A stretch of DNA of 63,155 nt from Thermoplasmata archaeon. Its GTDB lineage: Archaea > Thermoplasmatota > Thermoplasmata > Methanomassiliicoccales > Methanomethylophilaceae. A program made the translations under genes and the position numbers. A model generated the notes under the pieces. It saw only the letters and a list, made by a program, of their open reading frames with translations, searched no databases and had not been told where the DNA came from. Below, piece after piece: positions 1-8,445 of the stretch (position 1 is its first letter; every line of letters begins with the position of its first letter). Location: positions 1 to 63,155 of the forward strand of contig SUSZ01000009.1 of NCBI GenBank assembly GCA_015063165.1, given 5' to 3'.

Positions 1-137
1 CGAGACCCGGCTGGCCCATGACGAGACGGCTAAACGAACGGACGATCAGAAAGGACGGCGGTCGGTAGACATCCGTCCGCGACCGCATTCCGAACTATCG
101 GCTCGGCTGAGGTTGTTACACACAGTCTGTGACGGAC

Positions 138-152
138 AAAAAAGTATTAATG
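138..152 (+). promoter_or_regulatory. TATA-like promoter element of tRNA-Ser
   Basis: The A/T-rich stretch AAAAAAGTATTAATG ends 25 bases before the first base of the tRNA, about where an archaeal TATA box should lie. The preceding 137 bases hold nothing I can name. Confidence 0.5.
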
Positions 153-177
153 CGATAACCAGTTCCTCCCCCTTGAA

Positions 178-262
178 GCCGAGGTGGTCCAGCCCGGTAA
201 GGCGCGAGCCTGGAAAGCTCGTGGGAATCTTTCCCTCGGGAGTTCAAATCTCCCCCTCGGCG
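178..262 (+). tRNA. tRNA-Ser (GGA)
   Basis: The acceptor strands GCCGAGG and CCTCGGC pair completely. The anticodon stem CGAGC/GCTCG encloses the loop CTGGAAA, giving anticodon GGA. A long variable arm (GGGAATCTTTCCC region) is present as in class II serine tRNAs, and the T arm reads GGGAGTTCAAATCTCCC. No CCA is encoded and there is no intron. Confidence 0.95.
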
Positions 263-335
263 CTTCTCTATTCTGTTATCTCATAACACAGATTATTAAC
301 GTATTCGTTAATTGGGTGCTATACTGGTGTCGAAT

Positions 336-830
336 ATGATCGTCAACGCAGAACTGTTCGTCAAAGACCTGCCCGGACAGCTGGTAGGCTCCCTTGAACC
401 GATCTCCTTGCTGGACGGCAACATCGTTGAGGTCGTCCATAACCGCGAGAGGATCATCAACCACAGGATATGCATCAACGTCACCTTCGAGATGGAGGAC
501 AAGGAGCAGCTTTGCAGGCTCAAGGACGTGTGGAGATCCAAGGACATCATCATCTCCAGGCTCGGATCCGTCTACCAGACCTATTCCATGGAGTACATGC
601 TCATCGGGAACTTCGACGGAGGCATGATAGAGGACATGATGAAGGAGGCAGGGCAGACGATCAGCCTCGACGCCACGGACATCAGATACTCCTCCAAGGC
701 CGGAACCTCGGTCAGACGCACCGCCATGATAGCGGCGAAGACCCGCAGCGAGGAGGACCTGGACATGCTGGACAGGTTCCTCGACGAGAAATGCAAGGAA
801 GCAGACATCACCTATGTCAGGGGTGTCTGA
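336..830 (+). CDS. ACT-domain amino-acid-binding protein
   Basis: A protein of about 164 residues starting MIVNAELFVKDLPGQLVGSL. The N-terminal part has the alternating pattern of an ACT domain (small-molecule binding, usually amino acids). It lies directly upstream of homoserine dehydrogenase: the stop at 828-830 is one base before the hom ATG. That position suggests a detached regulatory domain sensing an aspartate-family amino acid such as threonine; this role is inference from context. The frame is open to a TTG at 312 and also offers GTG at 327. I chose ATG 336 because it begins the recognisable domain. Confidence 0.7.
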   Translation: MIVNAELFVKDLPGQLVGSLEPISLLDGNIVEVVHNRERIINHRICINVTFEMEDKEQLCRLKDVWRSKDIIISRLGSVYQTYSMEYMLIGNFDGGMIEDMMKEAGQTISLDATDIRYSSKAGTSVRRTAMIAAKTRSEEDLDMLDRFLDEKCKEADITYVRGV

Positions 831-831
831 G

Positions 832-1959
832 ATGAGGATATTCATCTGCGGCTTCGGAACCGTCGGCCAAGGATTCGCGGAGGTTCTCCACGACAGGAAG
901 GAATTCCTCAGCAAGAGGTTCGGCGACGATGCCGCAATAGTCGGAGCCATGGACTCGAAGAGCTACGTGTACGACCCCGCCGGGCTGGATCCCCTCGGGC
1001 TCGTATCCACGAAGAGGGATTCCGGAAGGGTCGGAGCGTCCGCCTACGCGGATTCCACCAAGGTCCTCTCCGAAGCCGATTACGACGTCCTGGTCGAGGT
1101 AAGCCCCACCGACGTGAAGACCGGAGGCGTAGGGCTGAAGAACATCGTCTGCGCCCTTGAGCACAAGAAGGACGTCATCACCGTCAACAAGGGGCCTTTA
1201 GCGCTGAAGTACAGGGACCTCATGGACCTGGCGAAGAAGAACGATTGCCTCCTGAGGTTCGAGGGATCCGTCGGCGGAGCCATGCCCATCATCAACCTGT
1301 GCACCGAGGACCTCATGGGGGAGAAGATCATCTCCATACGCGGGATCTTCAACGGGACCTGCAACTACATCCTCAGCAAGATGGACAAAGGGCAGCCCTT
1401 CGACCAGGCTCTGAAGGAGGCGCAGCAGCTCGGTTATGCCGAGACCGACCCTACCAACGACATCGAGGGGTACGACAGCGCATGCAAGGTCGCCATCCTG
1501 GCCAACTCGGTCTTCGGAAGGAACGTCACCTTCGACGACGTCAAGATCACCGGTATAACTTCGATAACGGACGAGGCTGTGGCGATGGCCGCTTCCCGCA
1601 ACATGGTCATAAGGCTCATCGGAGAGGTCACCGACACCAAGCTGGAGGTCGGACCCAGGCTCATACCCAAAGGACACCCTCTGAGCATATCCGGAACCCT
1701 GAACACCGCGCAGATCCTCACCGACATGGCCGGACCTGTCACGGTGTCCGGACGCGGAGCAGGACGCAAGGAGACGGCATCGGCCATACTCAGCGACCTG
1801 ATAGCGATAATGGACAAGAGGCACCGAGCGGATGAGCAGGATCTTCCTTTACGATACCACCCTCAGGGACGGCGCCCAGACGGAAGGGGTGTCGTTCTCC
1901 TGCAGGGACAAGGTCGAGATACTGAAGAGGCTCGACGCCTTCGGGATGGACTTCGTTGA
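832..1959 (+). CDS. hom: homoserine dehydrogenase, C-terminus overruns the next gene
   Basis: Catalyses NAD(P)-dependent conversion of aspartate semialdehyde to homoserine, the branch point to threonine, methionine and isoleucine. Seen: Rossmann loop GFGTVGQG at residues 5-12, the NGTCNYIL motif near 180 and the family signature around ETDPTNDIEGYDSACK near 210. There is no fused C-terminal ACT domain, in line with the separate ACT gene upstream. Start ATG 832 has GGTG upstream. Homologues normally end shortly after the GAGRKETASAILSDLIAIM region. Here no in-frame stop appears there and the frame runs 128 bases into cimA, adding about 42 arginine-rich, shadow-like residues. A TGA in the neighbouring frame at 1833 would form an ATGA overlap with cimA, so a one-base indel is likely. 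Confidence 0.9.
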   Translation: MRIFICGFGTVGQGFAEVLHDRKEFLSKRFGDDAAIVGAMDSKSYVYDPAGLDPLGLVSTKRDSGRVGASAYADSTKVLSEADYDVLVEVSPTDVKTGGVGLKNIVCALEHKKDVITVNKGPLALKYRDLMDLAKKNDCLLRFEGSVGGAMPIINLCTEDLMGEKIISIRGIFNGTCNYILSKMDKGQPFDQALKEAQQLGYAETDPTNDIEGYDSACKVAILANSVFGRNVTFDDVKITGITSITDEAVAMAASRNMVIRLIGEVTDTKLEVGPRLIPKGHPLSISGTLNTAQILTDMAGPVTVSGRGAGRKETASAILSDLIAIMDKRHRADEQDLPLRYHPQGRRPDGRGVVLLQGQGRDTEEARRLRDGLR

Positions 1960-3397
1960 GGGCGGGTGGCCCGGTTCCAACCCGCGCGACGACGAATTCT
2001 TCAAGGAGGCTTCGAAGCTCGAGCTGAAAAGCTCCAGGCTCGTGGCCTTCGGGAGCACCTGCAAGCACGGGAACATCCCGAAGGACGACCCGAACCTCAT
2101 GGCTCTGGCCACCTGCGGAGCGGACTGGTGCTGCATATTCGGAAAGACCTGGGACTTCCATGTCACCGAAGCCCTCAAGATAAGCCTCAAAGACAACATC
2201 AGGCTCATCAGGGACAGCGTGTCGTTCCTGAAAAGGTCCGGAAAGAAAGTCATATTCGATGCCGAGCACTTCTTCGACGGGTTCTTCAGGAACAAAGAGT
2301 ACGCCCTGGAGACGATCGTGGCGGCGGCGGACGCTGGCGCGGACTGGATAGTCCTGTGCGACACCAACGGCGGCACCCTTCCCGAGGAAATCGAGAAGGC
2401 TGTGAAAGAAGTGTCCGAGGCGATGAAGACGCCGCTGGGCATACACTGCCACAACGACTCCGACCTGGCCACCTCCTGCAGCCTGGCAGCTGTGCGCGCA
2501 GGATGCACCATGGTCCAAGGGACGATCAACGGCATCGGAGAGAGGTGCGGGAACGCTAACCTGTGCACCGTAGCCCCCAACCTGTCGCTGAAGATGGACA
2601 TGGACCTCGGCAAGGCGGACATCGCCGGGATCACCGAGCTCTCCAGATACGTAGGCGAGATAGCGAACATGGTCCCCAATCCGGGAATGCCCTATGTGGG
2701 CAGCCGCGCGTTCGCTCACAAGGGCGGCATCCACGTGTCCGCGCTGACCAAGGACCCCCGCACCTACGAGCATGTTGAGCCTTCGTCCGTGGGGAACAAG
2801 CGCCGCATCCTGGTCTCCGACATGGCCGGAAGGGCCAGCATCTCCGAGAAGCTCCGCGAGCTGGGGATGGACGAGAGCAACGACGACCGCAGGATCATGG
2901 AGATCGTCAAGGACCTGGAGTCCAGAGGATACCAGTTTGAGGGAGCGGACGCCAGCTTCGAGCTCCTGGTCAAGAGGCTCAGAGGGGAGCTGGAGCCGAA
3001 GTTCGACATAATAGGGTTCAGGGTCTACACCGACGACGACGGGAGCGACGGCTCCCTTTCGGAAGCCAGCATAAAGGTCTCCGACAGGAAGGGCCACATG
3101 GAGCACACCGCCGCAGACGGTAACGGACCCGTGAACGCGTTGGACAACGCCCTCCGCAAGGGCATAGCCAGCTTCTACCCGGAGCTGGACGACGTCAGGC
3201 TCATAGACTACAAGGTCCGTGTGCTCGACGAAGGAGAGGGGACCAGGACAGGGGTCCGCGTCCTCATACGCTCCACCGACGGAAAGGAGGACTGGACCAC
3301 GGTGGGAGTGTCGGTCAATATCATAGAGGCCAGCCTGGTCGCGCTGAAGGACTCGGTGGAGTACGCGCTGATGAGGCAGCCGAAATCAGAAAGGTGA
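1832..3397 (+). CDS. cimA: (R)-citramalate synthase (2-isopropylmalate synthase family)
   Basis: Condenses acetyl-CoA with pyruvate to citramalate, the threonine-independent entry to isoleucine. The 521 residues match the length of the GSU1798-type citramalate synthases. Seen: TIM-barrel signature DTTLRDGAQ at residues 8-16, GGWPGSNPRDDEFF near 45, the metal-binding HCHNDSDLA near 206 and NGIGERCGNANL near 234, followed by the C-terminal regulatory LeuA dimer domain. The homologous 2-isopropylmalate synthase is the alternative, but the N-terminal motifs fit this citramalate subfamily better. It is translationally coupled to hom. Confidence 0.88.
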   Translation: MSRIFLYDTTLRDGAQTEGVSFSCRDKVEILKRLDAFGMDFVEGGWPGSNPRDDEFFKEASKLELKSSRLVAFGSTCKHGNIPKDDPNLMALATCGADWCCIFGKTWDFHVTEALKISLKDNIRLIRDSVSFLKRSGKKVIFDAEHFFDGFFRNKEYALETIVAAADAGADWIVLCDTNGGTLPEEIEKAVKEVSEAMKTPLGIHCHNDSDLATSCSLAAVRAGCTMVQGTINGIGERCGNANLCTVAPNLSLKMDMDLGKADIAGITELSRYVGEIANMVPNPGMPYVGSRAFAHKGGIHVSALTKDPRTYEHVEPSSVGNKRRILVSDMAGRASISEKLRELGMDESNDDRRIMEIVKDLESRGYQFEGADASFELLVKRLRGELEPKFDIIGFRVYTDDDGSDGSLSEASIKVSDRKGHMEHTAADGNGPVNALDNALRKGIASFYPELDDVRLIDYKVRVLDEGEGTRTGVRVLIRSTDGKEDWTTVGVSVNIIEASLVALKDSVEYALMRQPKSER

Positions 3398-3402
3398 GTT
3401 CA

Positions 3403-3675
3403 ATGAACAGAGTCATAGTGACGCTTGTAGGAAAAGACAGAGTAGGCCTCATCGCCAAGGTCTGCACGTTCTTCGCGGACAACAACATAAACATACTGGA
3501 TATCAAACAGACCACCGTCCAGGAGTTCATCAACATGATGATGATCGTCGACATGGACGGCTACGACGGAACCTTCGAGTCCATGGAGAAAGGGCTGGAA
3601 GGCGTCGGGAAGGAGATCGGCTGCACCATCAGAGCGCAGCGCGAGGACATCTTCAACATGATGTACAGGATCTGA
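3403..3675 (+). CDS. ACT-domain protein, UPF0237 family
   Basis: A 90-residue single ACT domain (MNRVIVTLVGKDRVGLIAKV...). The ATG at 3403 has AAGGTGAG upstream; a GTG at 3394 is less well placed. UPF0237 genes are habitually next to UPF0210 genes, as here, and the pair is conserved across bacteria and archaea. A ligand is not known from sequence. Gap to the next gene is 9 bases. Confidence 0.85.
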   Translation: MNRVIVTLVGKDRVGLIAKVCTFFADNNINILDIKQTTVQEFINMMMIVDMDGYDGTFESMEKGLEGVGKEIGCTIRAQREDIFNMMYRI

Positions 3676-3684
3676 GGTGTCCCG

Positions 3685-5049
3685 ATGATCGAGCTTAAGG
3701 AAGTCTTCGAGACCAACGACATGGTCCTGCACGAGAACCTCGATGTCAGAACCATAACCATGGGGATAAGCCTCCTGGACTGCATCGACCCGGACCTCGA
3801 CAGGCTCTGCGAGAAGATCTACGACAAGATCGCCACCTACGCCAAAGACCTGGTCAAGGTGGGCGACGACATCGGCCTGGAGTACGGAGTCCCCGTCATC
3901 AACAAGAGGATATCCATCACCCCTGCGGCCCTCGTCGGAGGAGCGGCATGCAAGTCGCCCGAGGACTTCGTGAGGATAGCGGAGACCTTGGACGCGGCTG
4001 CCAAGAAGGTAGGCGTCAACTTCATCGGAGGATTCTCCGCCCTCGTCCAGAAAGGCATGACGCCTGCGGACAGGAACCTCATCGCGTCCATTCCCGAAGC
4101 GCTGGCACGCACCGAGAGGGTGTGCTCGTCCGTAAGCCTGGGATCCACCAAGGCCGGGATCAACATGGACGCCGTCAGGCTGATGGGGGACATCGTGAAG
4201 GCCACCGCCGAGCGCACCAAGGAGAACGACTCCCTGGGATGCGCCAAGCTCGTGGTGTTCTGCAACCCCGCCGACGACAACCCGTTCATGGCAGGAGCCT
4301 TCCATGGGGTCACCGAGGCGGACTGCGTCCTCAACGTGGGAGTGAGCGGGCCCGGAGTCGTCAAGACCGCCCTCTCCAAGGTGAGAGGAGAGAGCTTCGA
4401 GGTTCTCTGCGAGACCATCAAAAAGACCGCGTTCAAGATCACCAGGATAGGCCAGCTGTACGCCAAGGAGGCCTCCAAGAGGCTCGGAGTGCCCTTCGGG
4501 ATAGTGGACCTCTCGCTCGCCCCCACGCCCGCCGTAGGGGACAGCATTGCGGACATCATCTGCGAGATGGGGATGGAGTATGCCGGAGCTCCCGGAACCA
4601 CCGCCGCGCTGGCCATCCTCAACGACCAGGTGAAGAAGGGAGGAATCATGGCATCCTCGTACGTCGGAGGGCTCAGCGGAGCCTTCATACCCGTCAGCGA
4701 GGACAGGTCCATGGCCGAAGCCGCTCAAATCGGCGCCCTCACCCTGGAGAAGCTCGAGGCGATGACCTGCGTATGCTCGGTAGGCCTCGACATGATCGCC
4801 ATACCCGGCGACACCCCTGCGACCACCATCTCCGGAATAATAGCGGACGAGATGGCCATAGGGATGATCAACCAGAAGACCACGGCCGTCAGGGTCATCC
4901 CCGTGATAGGCAAGGGGGTCGGAGACACCGCCGAGTTCGGAGGACTCCTCGGAGACGCCCGCATAATGCCTGTGAACAGGTACGGCTGCGCCGGATTCGT
5001 CGACCGCGGCGGAAGGATCCCCGCTCCGGTCCACAGCTTCAAGAACTGA
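3685..5049 (+). CDS. UPF0210 (DUF711/PFL-type) family protein
   Basis: A 454-residue soluble protein, full length for UPF0210. It opens [20 protein letters not shown] and includes the conserved [20 protein letters not shown] region near 150 and a glycine-rich C-terminal half. The fold is related to pyruvate-formate-lyase-like barrels, but no reaction is established. Co-occurrence with the ACT protein 9 bases upstream suggests that the ACT partner regulates it. Last gene of this operon; a hairpin follows. Confidence 0.85.
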   Translation: MIELKEVFETNDMVLHENLDVRTITMGISLLDCIDPDLDRLCEKIYDKIATYAKDLVKVGDDIGLEYGVPVINKRISITPAALVGGAACKSPEDFVRIAETLDAAAKKVGVNFIGGFSALVQKGMTPADRNLIASIPEALARTERVCSSVSLGSTKAGINMDAVRLMGDIVKATAERTKENDSLGCAKLVVFCNPADDNPFMAGAFHGVTEADCVLNVGVSGPGVVKTALSKVRGESFEVLCETIKKTAFKITRIGQLYAKEASKRLGVPFGIVDLSLAPTPAVGDSIADIICEMGMEYAGAPGTTAALAILNDQVKKGGIMASSYVGGLSGAFIPVSEDRSMAEAAQIGALTLEKLEAMTCVCSVGLDMIAIPGDTPATTISGIIADEMAIGMINQKTTAVRVIPVIGKGVGDTAEFGGLLGDARIMPVNRYGCAGFVDRGGRIPAPVHSFKN

Positions 5050-5072
5050 GGGCACCCGCCCTCCCTTTACCA

Positions 5073-5097
5073 TTCGTCCCATCTTTTTCGGGACGAA
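5073..5097 (+). terminator. hairpin downstream of UPF0210 gene
   Basis: A perfect 8-bp inverted repeat, TTCGTCCC / GGGACGAA, with a T-rich loop 24 bases after the stop. It also lies between convergent transcription units, so it may serve either strand. Confidence 0.5.
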
Positions 5098-5214
5098 CAC
5101 GCTATCCATCAGGCTTCCGGACGTGAAGCATGACCCTGCGGAACAAATTGCTGAAAAATTGTGAAAAGGGTTGACGGCACACGAAGTGCCAAAGAGAAAG
5201 TAAAGATGCGTAGG

Positions 5215-5386
5215 TGGGGGCAGAGGGATTTGAACCCTCGTCAGCGGGTTTCCACTACGGGGGGAGCTACCCCCCGCGGAATTAAATGAGTCATCGCTCC
5301 AGTTATTCATCAACTGTCAGCAAACCCATTTACAATCACTCTCAATAACTGGAGCCCACCAGTCTGCCAGGTTAGCCTATACCCCC
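5215..5386 (-). tRNA. tRNA-Trp (CCA) with a 99-nt intron
   Basis: On the minus strand the acceptor GGGGGTA pairs with TGCCCCC (one G-T) and the T arm is GAGGG-TTCAAAT-CCCTC. The anticodon stem GTGGG/CCCGC is split by an intron. The loop starts CTCCAG, giving anticodon CCA (5352-5350). The intron, placed between positions 37 and 38 as usual in archaea, spans 5348-5250. Exact ends rest on the canonical site, not on a full bulge-helix-bulge fold. Confidence 0.92.
5250..5348 (-). ncRNA. box C/D 2'-O-methylation guide RNA inside the tRNA-Trp intron
   Basis: On the minus strand the intron shows box C-like GTGATTG (5339-5333), box D' CTGA (5320-5317), box C' TTGATGA (5313-5307) and a box D variant ATGA (5294-5291). 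The guide before D' (GGGTTT) pairs with AAACCC at the 3' splice region and puts C39 opposite the fifth base upstream of D'. The guide before D pairs over about 12 bp with GCTCCAGTTATT at the 5' splice region and puts C34 at the fifth base upstream of D. Methylation at 34 and 39 by the tRNA-Trp intron is known in other euryarchaea. An extra 7-bp hairpin, CGGGGGG/CCCCCCG (5258-5276), lies between the guide and the 3' exon. Confidence 0.85.
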
Positions 5387-5409
5387 TTGAGTGTGATAGC
5401 GAGTTGCGA

Positions 5410-5517
5410 TCACTTCTTACGCATCTTCGCTGCTCTCTTTCTTCTTCTCATTTTCTTCTTGCGCCATTTCCAACGCTGGTTACCGCGTTTCTTCCAGGCG
5501 CGTGAGCCTCTCTTCAT
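5410..5517 (-). CDS. rpl41e: 50S ribosomal protein eL41
   Basis: A 35-residue, extremely basic protein. Its C-terminal half contains KWRKKKMRRRKRAAKMRKK, matching the KWRKKRMRRLKRKRRKM pattern of eukaryotic and archaeal L41, one of the smallest ribosomal proteins. The start has a good Shine-Dalgarno sequence (AAGGAAGGTCACATG) and the stop is TGA. It sits between two tRNA genes on the same strand, a fitting translation-gene context. The N-terminal MKRGSRAWKKRGNQRW is longer than in eukaryotes. Confidence 0.85.
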   Translation of the reverse strand: MKRGSRAWKKRGNQRWKWRKKKMRRRKRAAKMRKK

Positions 5518-5566
5518 GTGACCTTCCTTCCTGAATGCTTCATCACTCAGGGTGATGCATCCTTGG

Positions 5567-5641
5567 CGGGCCCGTCGGGATTCGAACCCGAGGCGTCTGG
5601 CTTAGAAGGCCAGCGCTATATCCTGGCTAAGCCACGAGCCC
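5567..5641 (-). tRNA. tRNA-Arg (TCT)
   Basis: On the minus strand the acceptor GGGCTCG pairs with CGGGCCC. The anticodon stem CTGGC/GCCAG encloses CTTCTAA, giving anticodon TCT. The T arm is CTCGGGTTCGAATCCCGA. No intron and no encoded CCA. Confidence 0.95.
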
Positions 5642-5671
5642 ACTCTGAGTTCCGCCATCGTCTACTATGAT

Positions 5672-6286
5672 TTAAAGGTTTAGATTAAGAGCGTCCTTAA
5701 CCTGATTCATGTCCAGGTAATCGAATACGGAACCATATCCTAGGAACATCAATCCAGCTTCCGCGATGCACACCAATCCGAGGATGAACAGGATCGGCCA
5801 GCAGTTCAGAAGCTTTCCGAAGAACTTGACTATGGCCTCGGCGAACCTGCAGAGCCCGTAGATGAACGCGCCTGCGACGAAGGCTATACCTATGCGGATC
5901 CACCCTTGTGAAAGCGGGGTCAGGTCTATCTGGTCGTACAGAACCATTCCCTCGAAGCTCCCGAGCCAGATGAAGACGAAGGCCATTATCATCATCGCCG
6001 CTATGATGGAGAAATTGACGTTACGGAACGGACGGATTATCAGCGTGAAGGCCGTCAGAGCGATCAGGATCGAAGTGACAGAGCGCCAGGTGGTGTACAT
6101 CGTCAGAGACTCGTACAGCATGGCTACACCGAACAACAATCCGAGAAACATCAGGGCCTTGTATTTCCCGCCGTCCTTGTCCTTGGCGTAAGCCACGGCT
6201 ATGCAGACTGCCAGAAGGCCTCCGATCAGCAGAATGGTCTGCGGCAGGTTATCGCGGACCCAATCCAGAATCTGTTCAATTTCCAT
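5672..6286 (-). CDS. six-helix membrane protein, function unknown
   Basis: 204 residues from ATG 6286 (MEIEQILDWVRDNL). About six hydrophobic helices can be seen, near residues 15-35, 42-60, 66-84, 92-112, 130-150 and 163-185, with only short loops. I recognise no motif. The frame is open 33 codons upstream to 6385, but that extension is not membrane-like and I rejected it. The stop is TAA, 30 bases before tRNA-Arg, so it may share a transcript with the tRNA/eL41 cluster. Confidence 0.75.
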   Translation of the reverse strand: MEIEQILDWVRDNLPQTILLIGGLLAVCIAVAYAKDKDGGKYKALMFLGLLFGVAMLYESLTMYTTWRSVTSILIALTAFTLIIRPFRNVNFSIIAAMMIMAFVFIWLGSFEGMVLYDQIDLTPLSQGWIRIGIAFVAGAFIYGLCRFAEAIVKFFGKLLNCWPILFILGLVCIAEAGLMFLGYGSVFDYLDMNQVKDALNLNL

Positions 6287-6419
6287 CGGTCTGTAATCGA
6301 CGGACTGCGTTAATAAGGTTGTCAGAAAGGAGCAACGACAGCCCGGAAAGGAGCCTTCATAGATTCTCGCGACGTCCCGAATCACCAGGCGATCATCGTC
6401 GGCCGCTGTTTGGGCCGAT

Positions 6420-6511
6420 ACCCATGTAATGAGACATTACGTATGTATTATCTAATTTAATAACCTTATAATCGATACATTTTATTTATATTCTCTACTA
6501 TTTTTTAACAT
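6420..6511 (+). promoter_or_regulatory. A/T-rich promoter region
   Basis: A strikingly A/T-rich stretch in a GC-rich neighbourhood, with a TATA-like TTTTATTTATA about 25-35 bases before the ATG at 6512. It also serves as spacer to the divergent membrane-protein gene. Confidence 0.5.
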
Positions 6512-7396
6512 ATGATGAATGACGAATTCGACAAAAAGGAATCGCCTGTCCAAGACATCTCATTCAGATATCTGGACGAGGCTGTGTGGAACAAACAGCA
6601 CGTGAGCTACACCGGCCTGGAAGGGACCCACACCGATGACGGCAGCTACAGCAACTTCGCCCTGATGCTGTCGGACGAATGCCCCTGGAGGACGGAGGTC
6701 CTGACCGGAGAAGGCAACATGCTGATACTGGACGGCCCGATCATAAAGCAGTATTATGACGCGCTGGAAGTCCTGAACTGCCTGAACGGAACCCTTCCCG
6801 GCAAGAAGTACATGGTGGAGAAGTATCCGTCCAAGATCATCAGGGAAGCGCTGGTGAACGCGTTCGTCCACCGCGACTACTCCAACGACAGGCCCATAAC
6901 CATCAGCGCAGGGTCCGAGACCATGGAGATATCCTCTCCAGGTGGGATCTGGGTCCCGGAGATCTGCACCCACGAAGATCTCTACAACATCAGGAATACC
7001 GAGGTGGCCAGGTTCTTCCGCTCCATGGAAGGCTTCAGGTTCCGCGGCAACGGCATAACCACGATCAAGCAGTACTACAAGCTCACCCCGCAGGTTCCGA
7101 CGGTAAACTTCGACGACACCTCGTTCACCATGCGCCTCCCGGCGATAAGCGCGATCTCCAACAAGTACGAGGTCAGGAGAGACAAGGTCGCCAGCATCAT
7201 CAGGACCTTCCGCGGCGCCTCGGTCAGGACGATAGCAGACAACACCATGTTCTCCGCCCAGTACGTGAGACGCCTGCTGAAGCGCATGGAGGGGGACGGG
7301 ATCGTGTTCAGCACGGGATGCGGGAAGAAGAACATCTACTACCTCTACGACTACGGCGACTGCTCTGGGTCAAAACAGAAGACGCTTTTCGACTAA
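6512..7396 (+). CDS. RecG-C-like (HATPase_c_4/AlbA-type) putative transcription regulator
   Basis: 294 residues. The core IIREALVNAFVHRDYS near 105-120 is the signature of the GHKL-like domain found in AlbA_2-containing regulators once called RecG C-terminal. It is followed by SPGG near 143 and a winged-helix-like C-terminus (RTIADNTMFSAQYVRRLLKR). The N-terminal DNA-binding AlbA_2 domain is shortened: only about 85 residues precede the core. The tail KTLFD resembles a PIP-box-like ending, which may be chance. Two ATGs in tandem, 6512 and 6515. Confidence 0.65.
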   Translation: MMNDEFDKKESPVQDISFRYLDEAVWNKQHVSYTGLEGTHTDDGSYSNFALMLSDECPWRTEVLTGEGNMLILDGPIIKQYYDALEVLNCLNGTLPGKKYMVEKYPSKIIREALVNAFVHRDYSNDRPITISAGSETMEISSPGGIWVPEICTHEDLYNIRNTEVARFFRSMEGFRFRGNGITTIKQYYKLTPQVPTVNFDDTSFTMRLPAISAISNKYEVRRDKVASIIRTFRGASVRTIADNTMFSAQYVRRLLKRMEGDGIVFSTGCGKKNIYYLYDYGDCSGSKQKTLFD

Positions 7397-7493
7397 GCAT
7401 CCATGGATAACAGTTTAAACGCAACCCCCTATTATGAGCCGATATCATGCGTTCCGAATATTCGGGAATTCACAGAAGCACGGAGGTGCAGCT

Positions 7494-8294
7494 TTGAGCA
7501 ACGTTAGAGTAGGACTTCTCGGAGCCTGCGGAAGGATGGGGAACCTCATCATCCGCCGCGTGCTGGCGACCGAGGGCATGGAGCTCTCCGCCGCCTTCGA
7601 TATAGTGAACATCGGCAAGGACATCGGAGAGGTCGTCGGCGTCGGGGCCCTCGGCGTCCCCGTCTCCGACTCCAAGAACCTCGTGGAAGTCCTGAAGTCC
7701 TCCAAGACCGATGTCCTCATCGACTTCACCATCGCGGCCGCCACCGCCGTCAACGCCCCTGCAGCGGCATCCGCCGGCGTCAACCTCATCATAGGCACCA
7801 CCGGACTCTCCGCCGAACAGAAGACCAACATCACCGACGCGGTCATCAAGAACAACGTCGCAGCGGTCATCTCCTCCAACTACTCCATCGGAGTGGGCGT
7901 CTTCTTCAAGCTGATCAAGAACGCCGCCGAGTACCTCGGAAACGACTACGACGTCGAGATCATAGAGGCTCACCACAACCAGAAGAAGGACGCTCCCAGC
8001 GGAACCGCCGTCACCGCGGCCGAGATCATCAGCAAGGCCATGGGCGGAAAGGAGACCGTCTGCGGAAGGGAGGGCGTCTGCCCCCGCGGAAAGGAGATTG
8101 GGATCCACTCCATCAGGGGAGGGGACATCGTCGGAGACCACACCGTCATGTTCATCGGCAACTCCGAGCGCATCGAGATCCGCCACCAGGCGCACTCCAG
8201 AGAGATCTTCGTCGGCGGAGCCGTCATGGCCGCCAAGTGGGTCGTCTCCCAGAAGAAGGGAGTCGTCTACGAGATGTCGGACGTCCTCAGCTGA
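7494..8294 (+). CDS. dapB: 4-hydroxy-tetrahydrodipicolinate reductase
   Basis: Reduces 4-hydroxy-tetrahydrodipicolinate in the lysine/diaminopimelate pathway with NAD(P)H. Seen: nucleotide loop GACGRMG near residue 11, GTTGLS near 103 and the signature EAHHNQKKDAPSGTA near 158 with the catalytic His-His and Lys. I chose the TTG at 7494 because GGAGGTG (7482-7488) is ideally spaced and the DapB N-terminus begins exactly there (SNVRVGLLGACGRMG). An ATG at 7434 would add 20 unrelated residues. Monocistronic; the next gene starts 150 bases on. Confidence 0.92.
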   Translation: MSNVRVGLLGACGRMGNLIIRRVLATEGMELSAAFDIVNIGKDIGEVVGVGALGVPVSDSKNLVEVLKSSKTDVLIDFTIAAATAVNAPAAASAGVNLIIGTTGLSAEQKTNITDAVIKNNVAAVISSNYSIGVGVFFKLIKNAAEYLGNDYDVEIIEAHHNQKKDAPSGTAVTAAEIISKAMGGKETVCGREGVCPRGKEIGIHSIRGGDIVGDHTVMFIGNSERIEIRHQAHSREIFVGGAVMAAKWVVSQKKGVVYEMSDVLS

Positions 8295-8445
8295 AACCAT
8301 GGGGGTAATCCCCCTCTTTTCACACTTCCCCATCTGTAGCCTGCGTTGGCTCCGATGGCCTCTTTTTTCAAAGAATGGATTTTTGATTCATCCAGTCCCA
8401 GACACCTACATTACGGATAAATCCTCTTTCGAAATATCTGATACC

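Noticed and set aside
1833-1959. Homoserine dehydrogenase tail as a real extra domain
   Set aside because: It overprints cimA's DTTLRDGAQ region and has shadow composition; an indel is simpler.
3400-5313. 637-residue minus-strand open frame opposite the UPF0210 gene
   Set aside because: His/Gly/Asp/Arg-biased shadow of a GC-rich gene; the plus strand carries recognised families.
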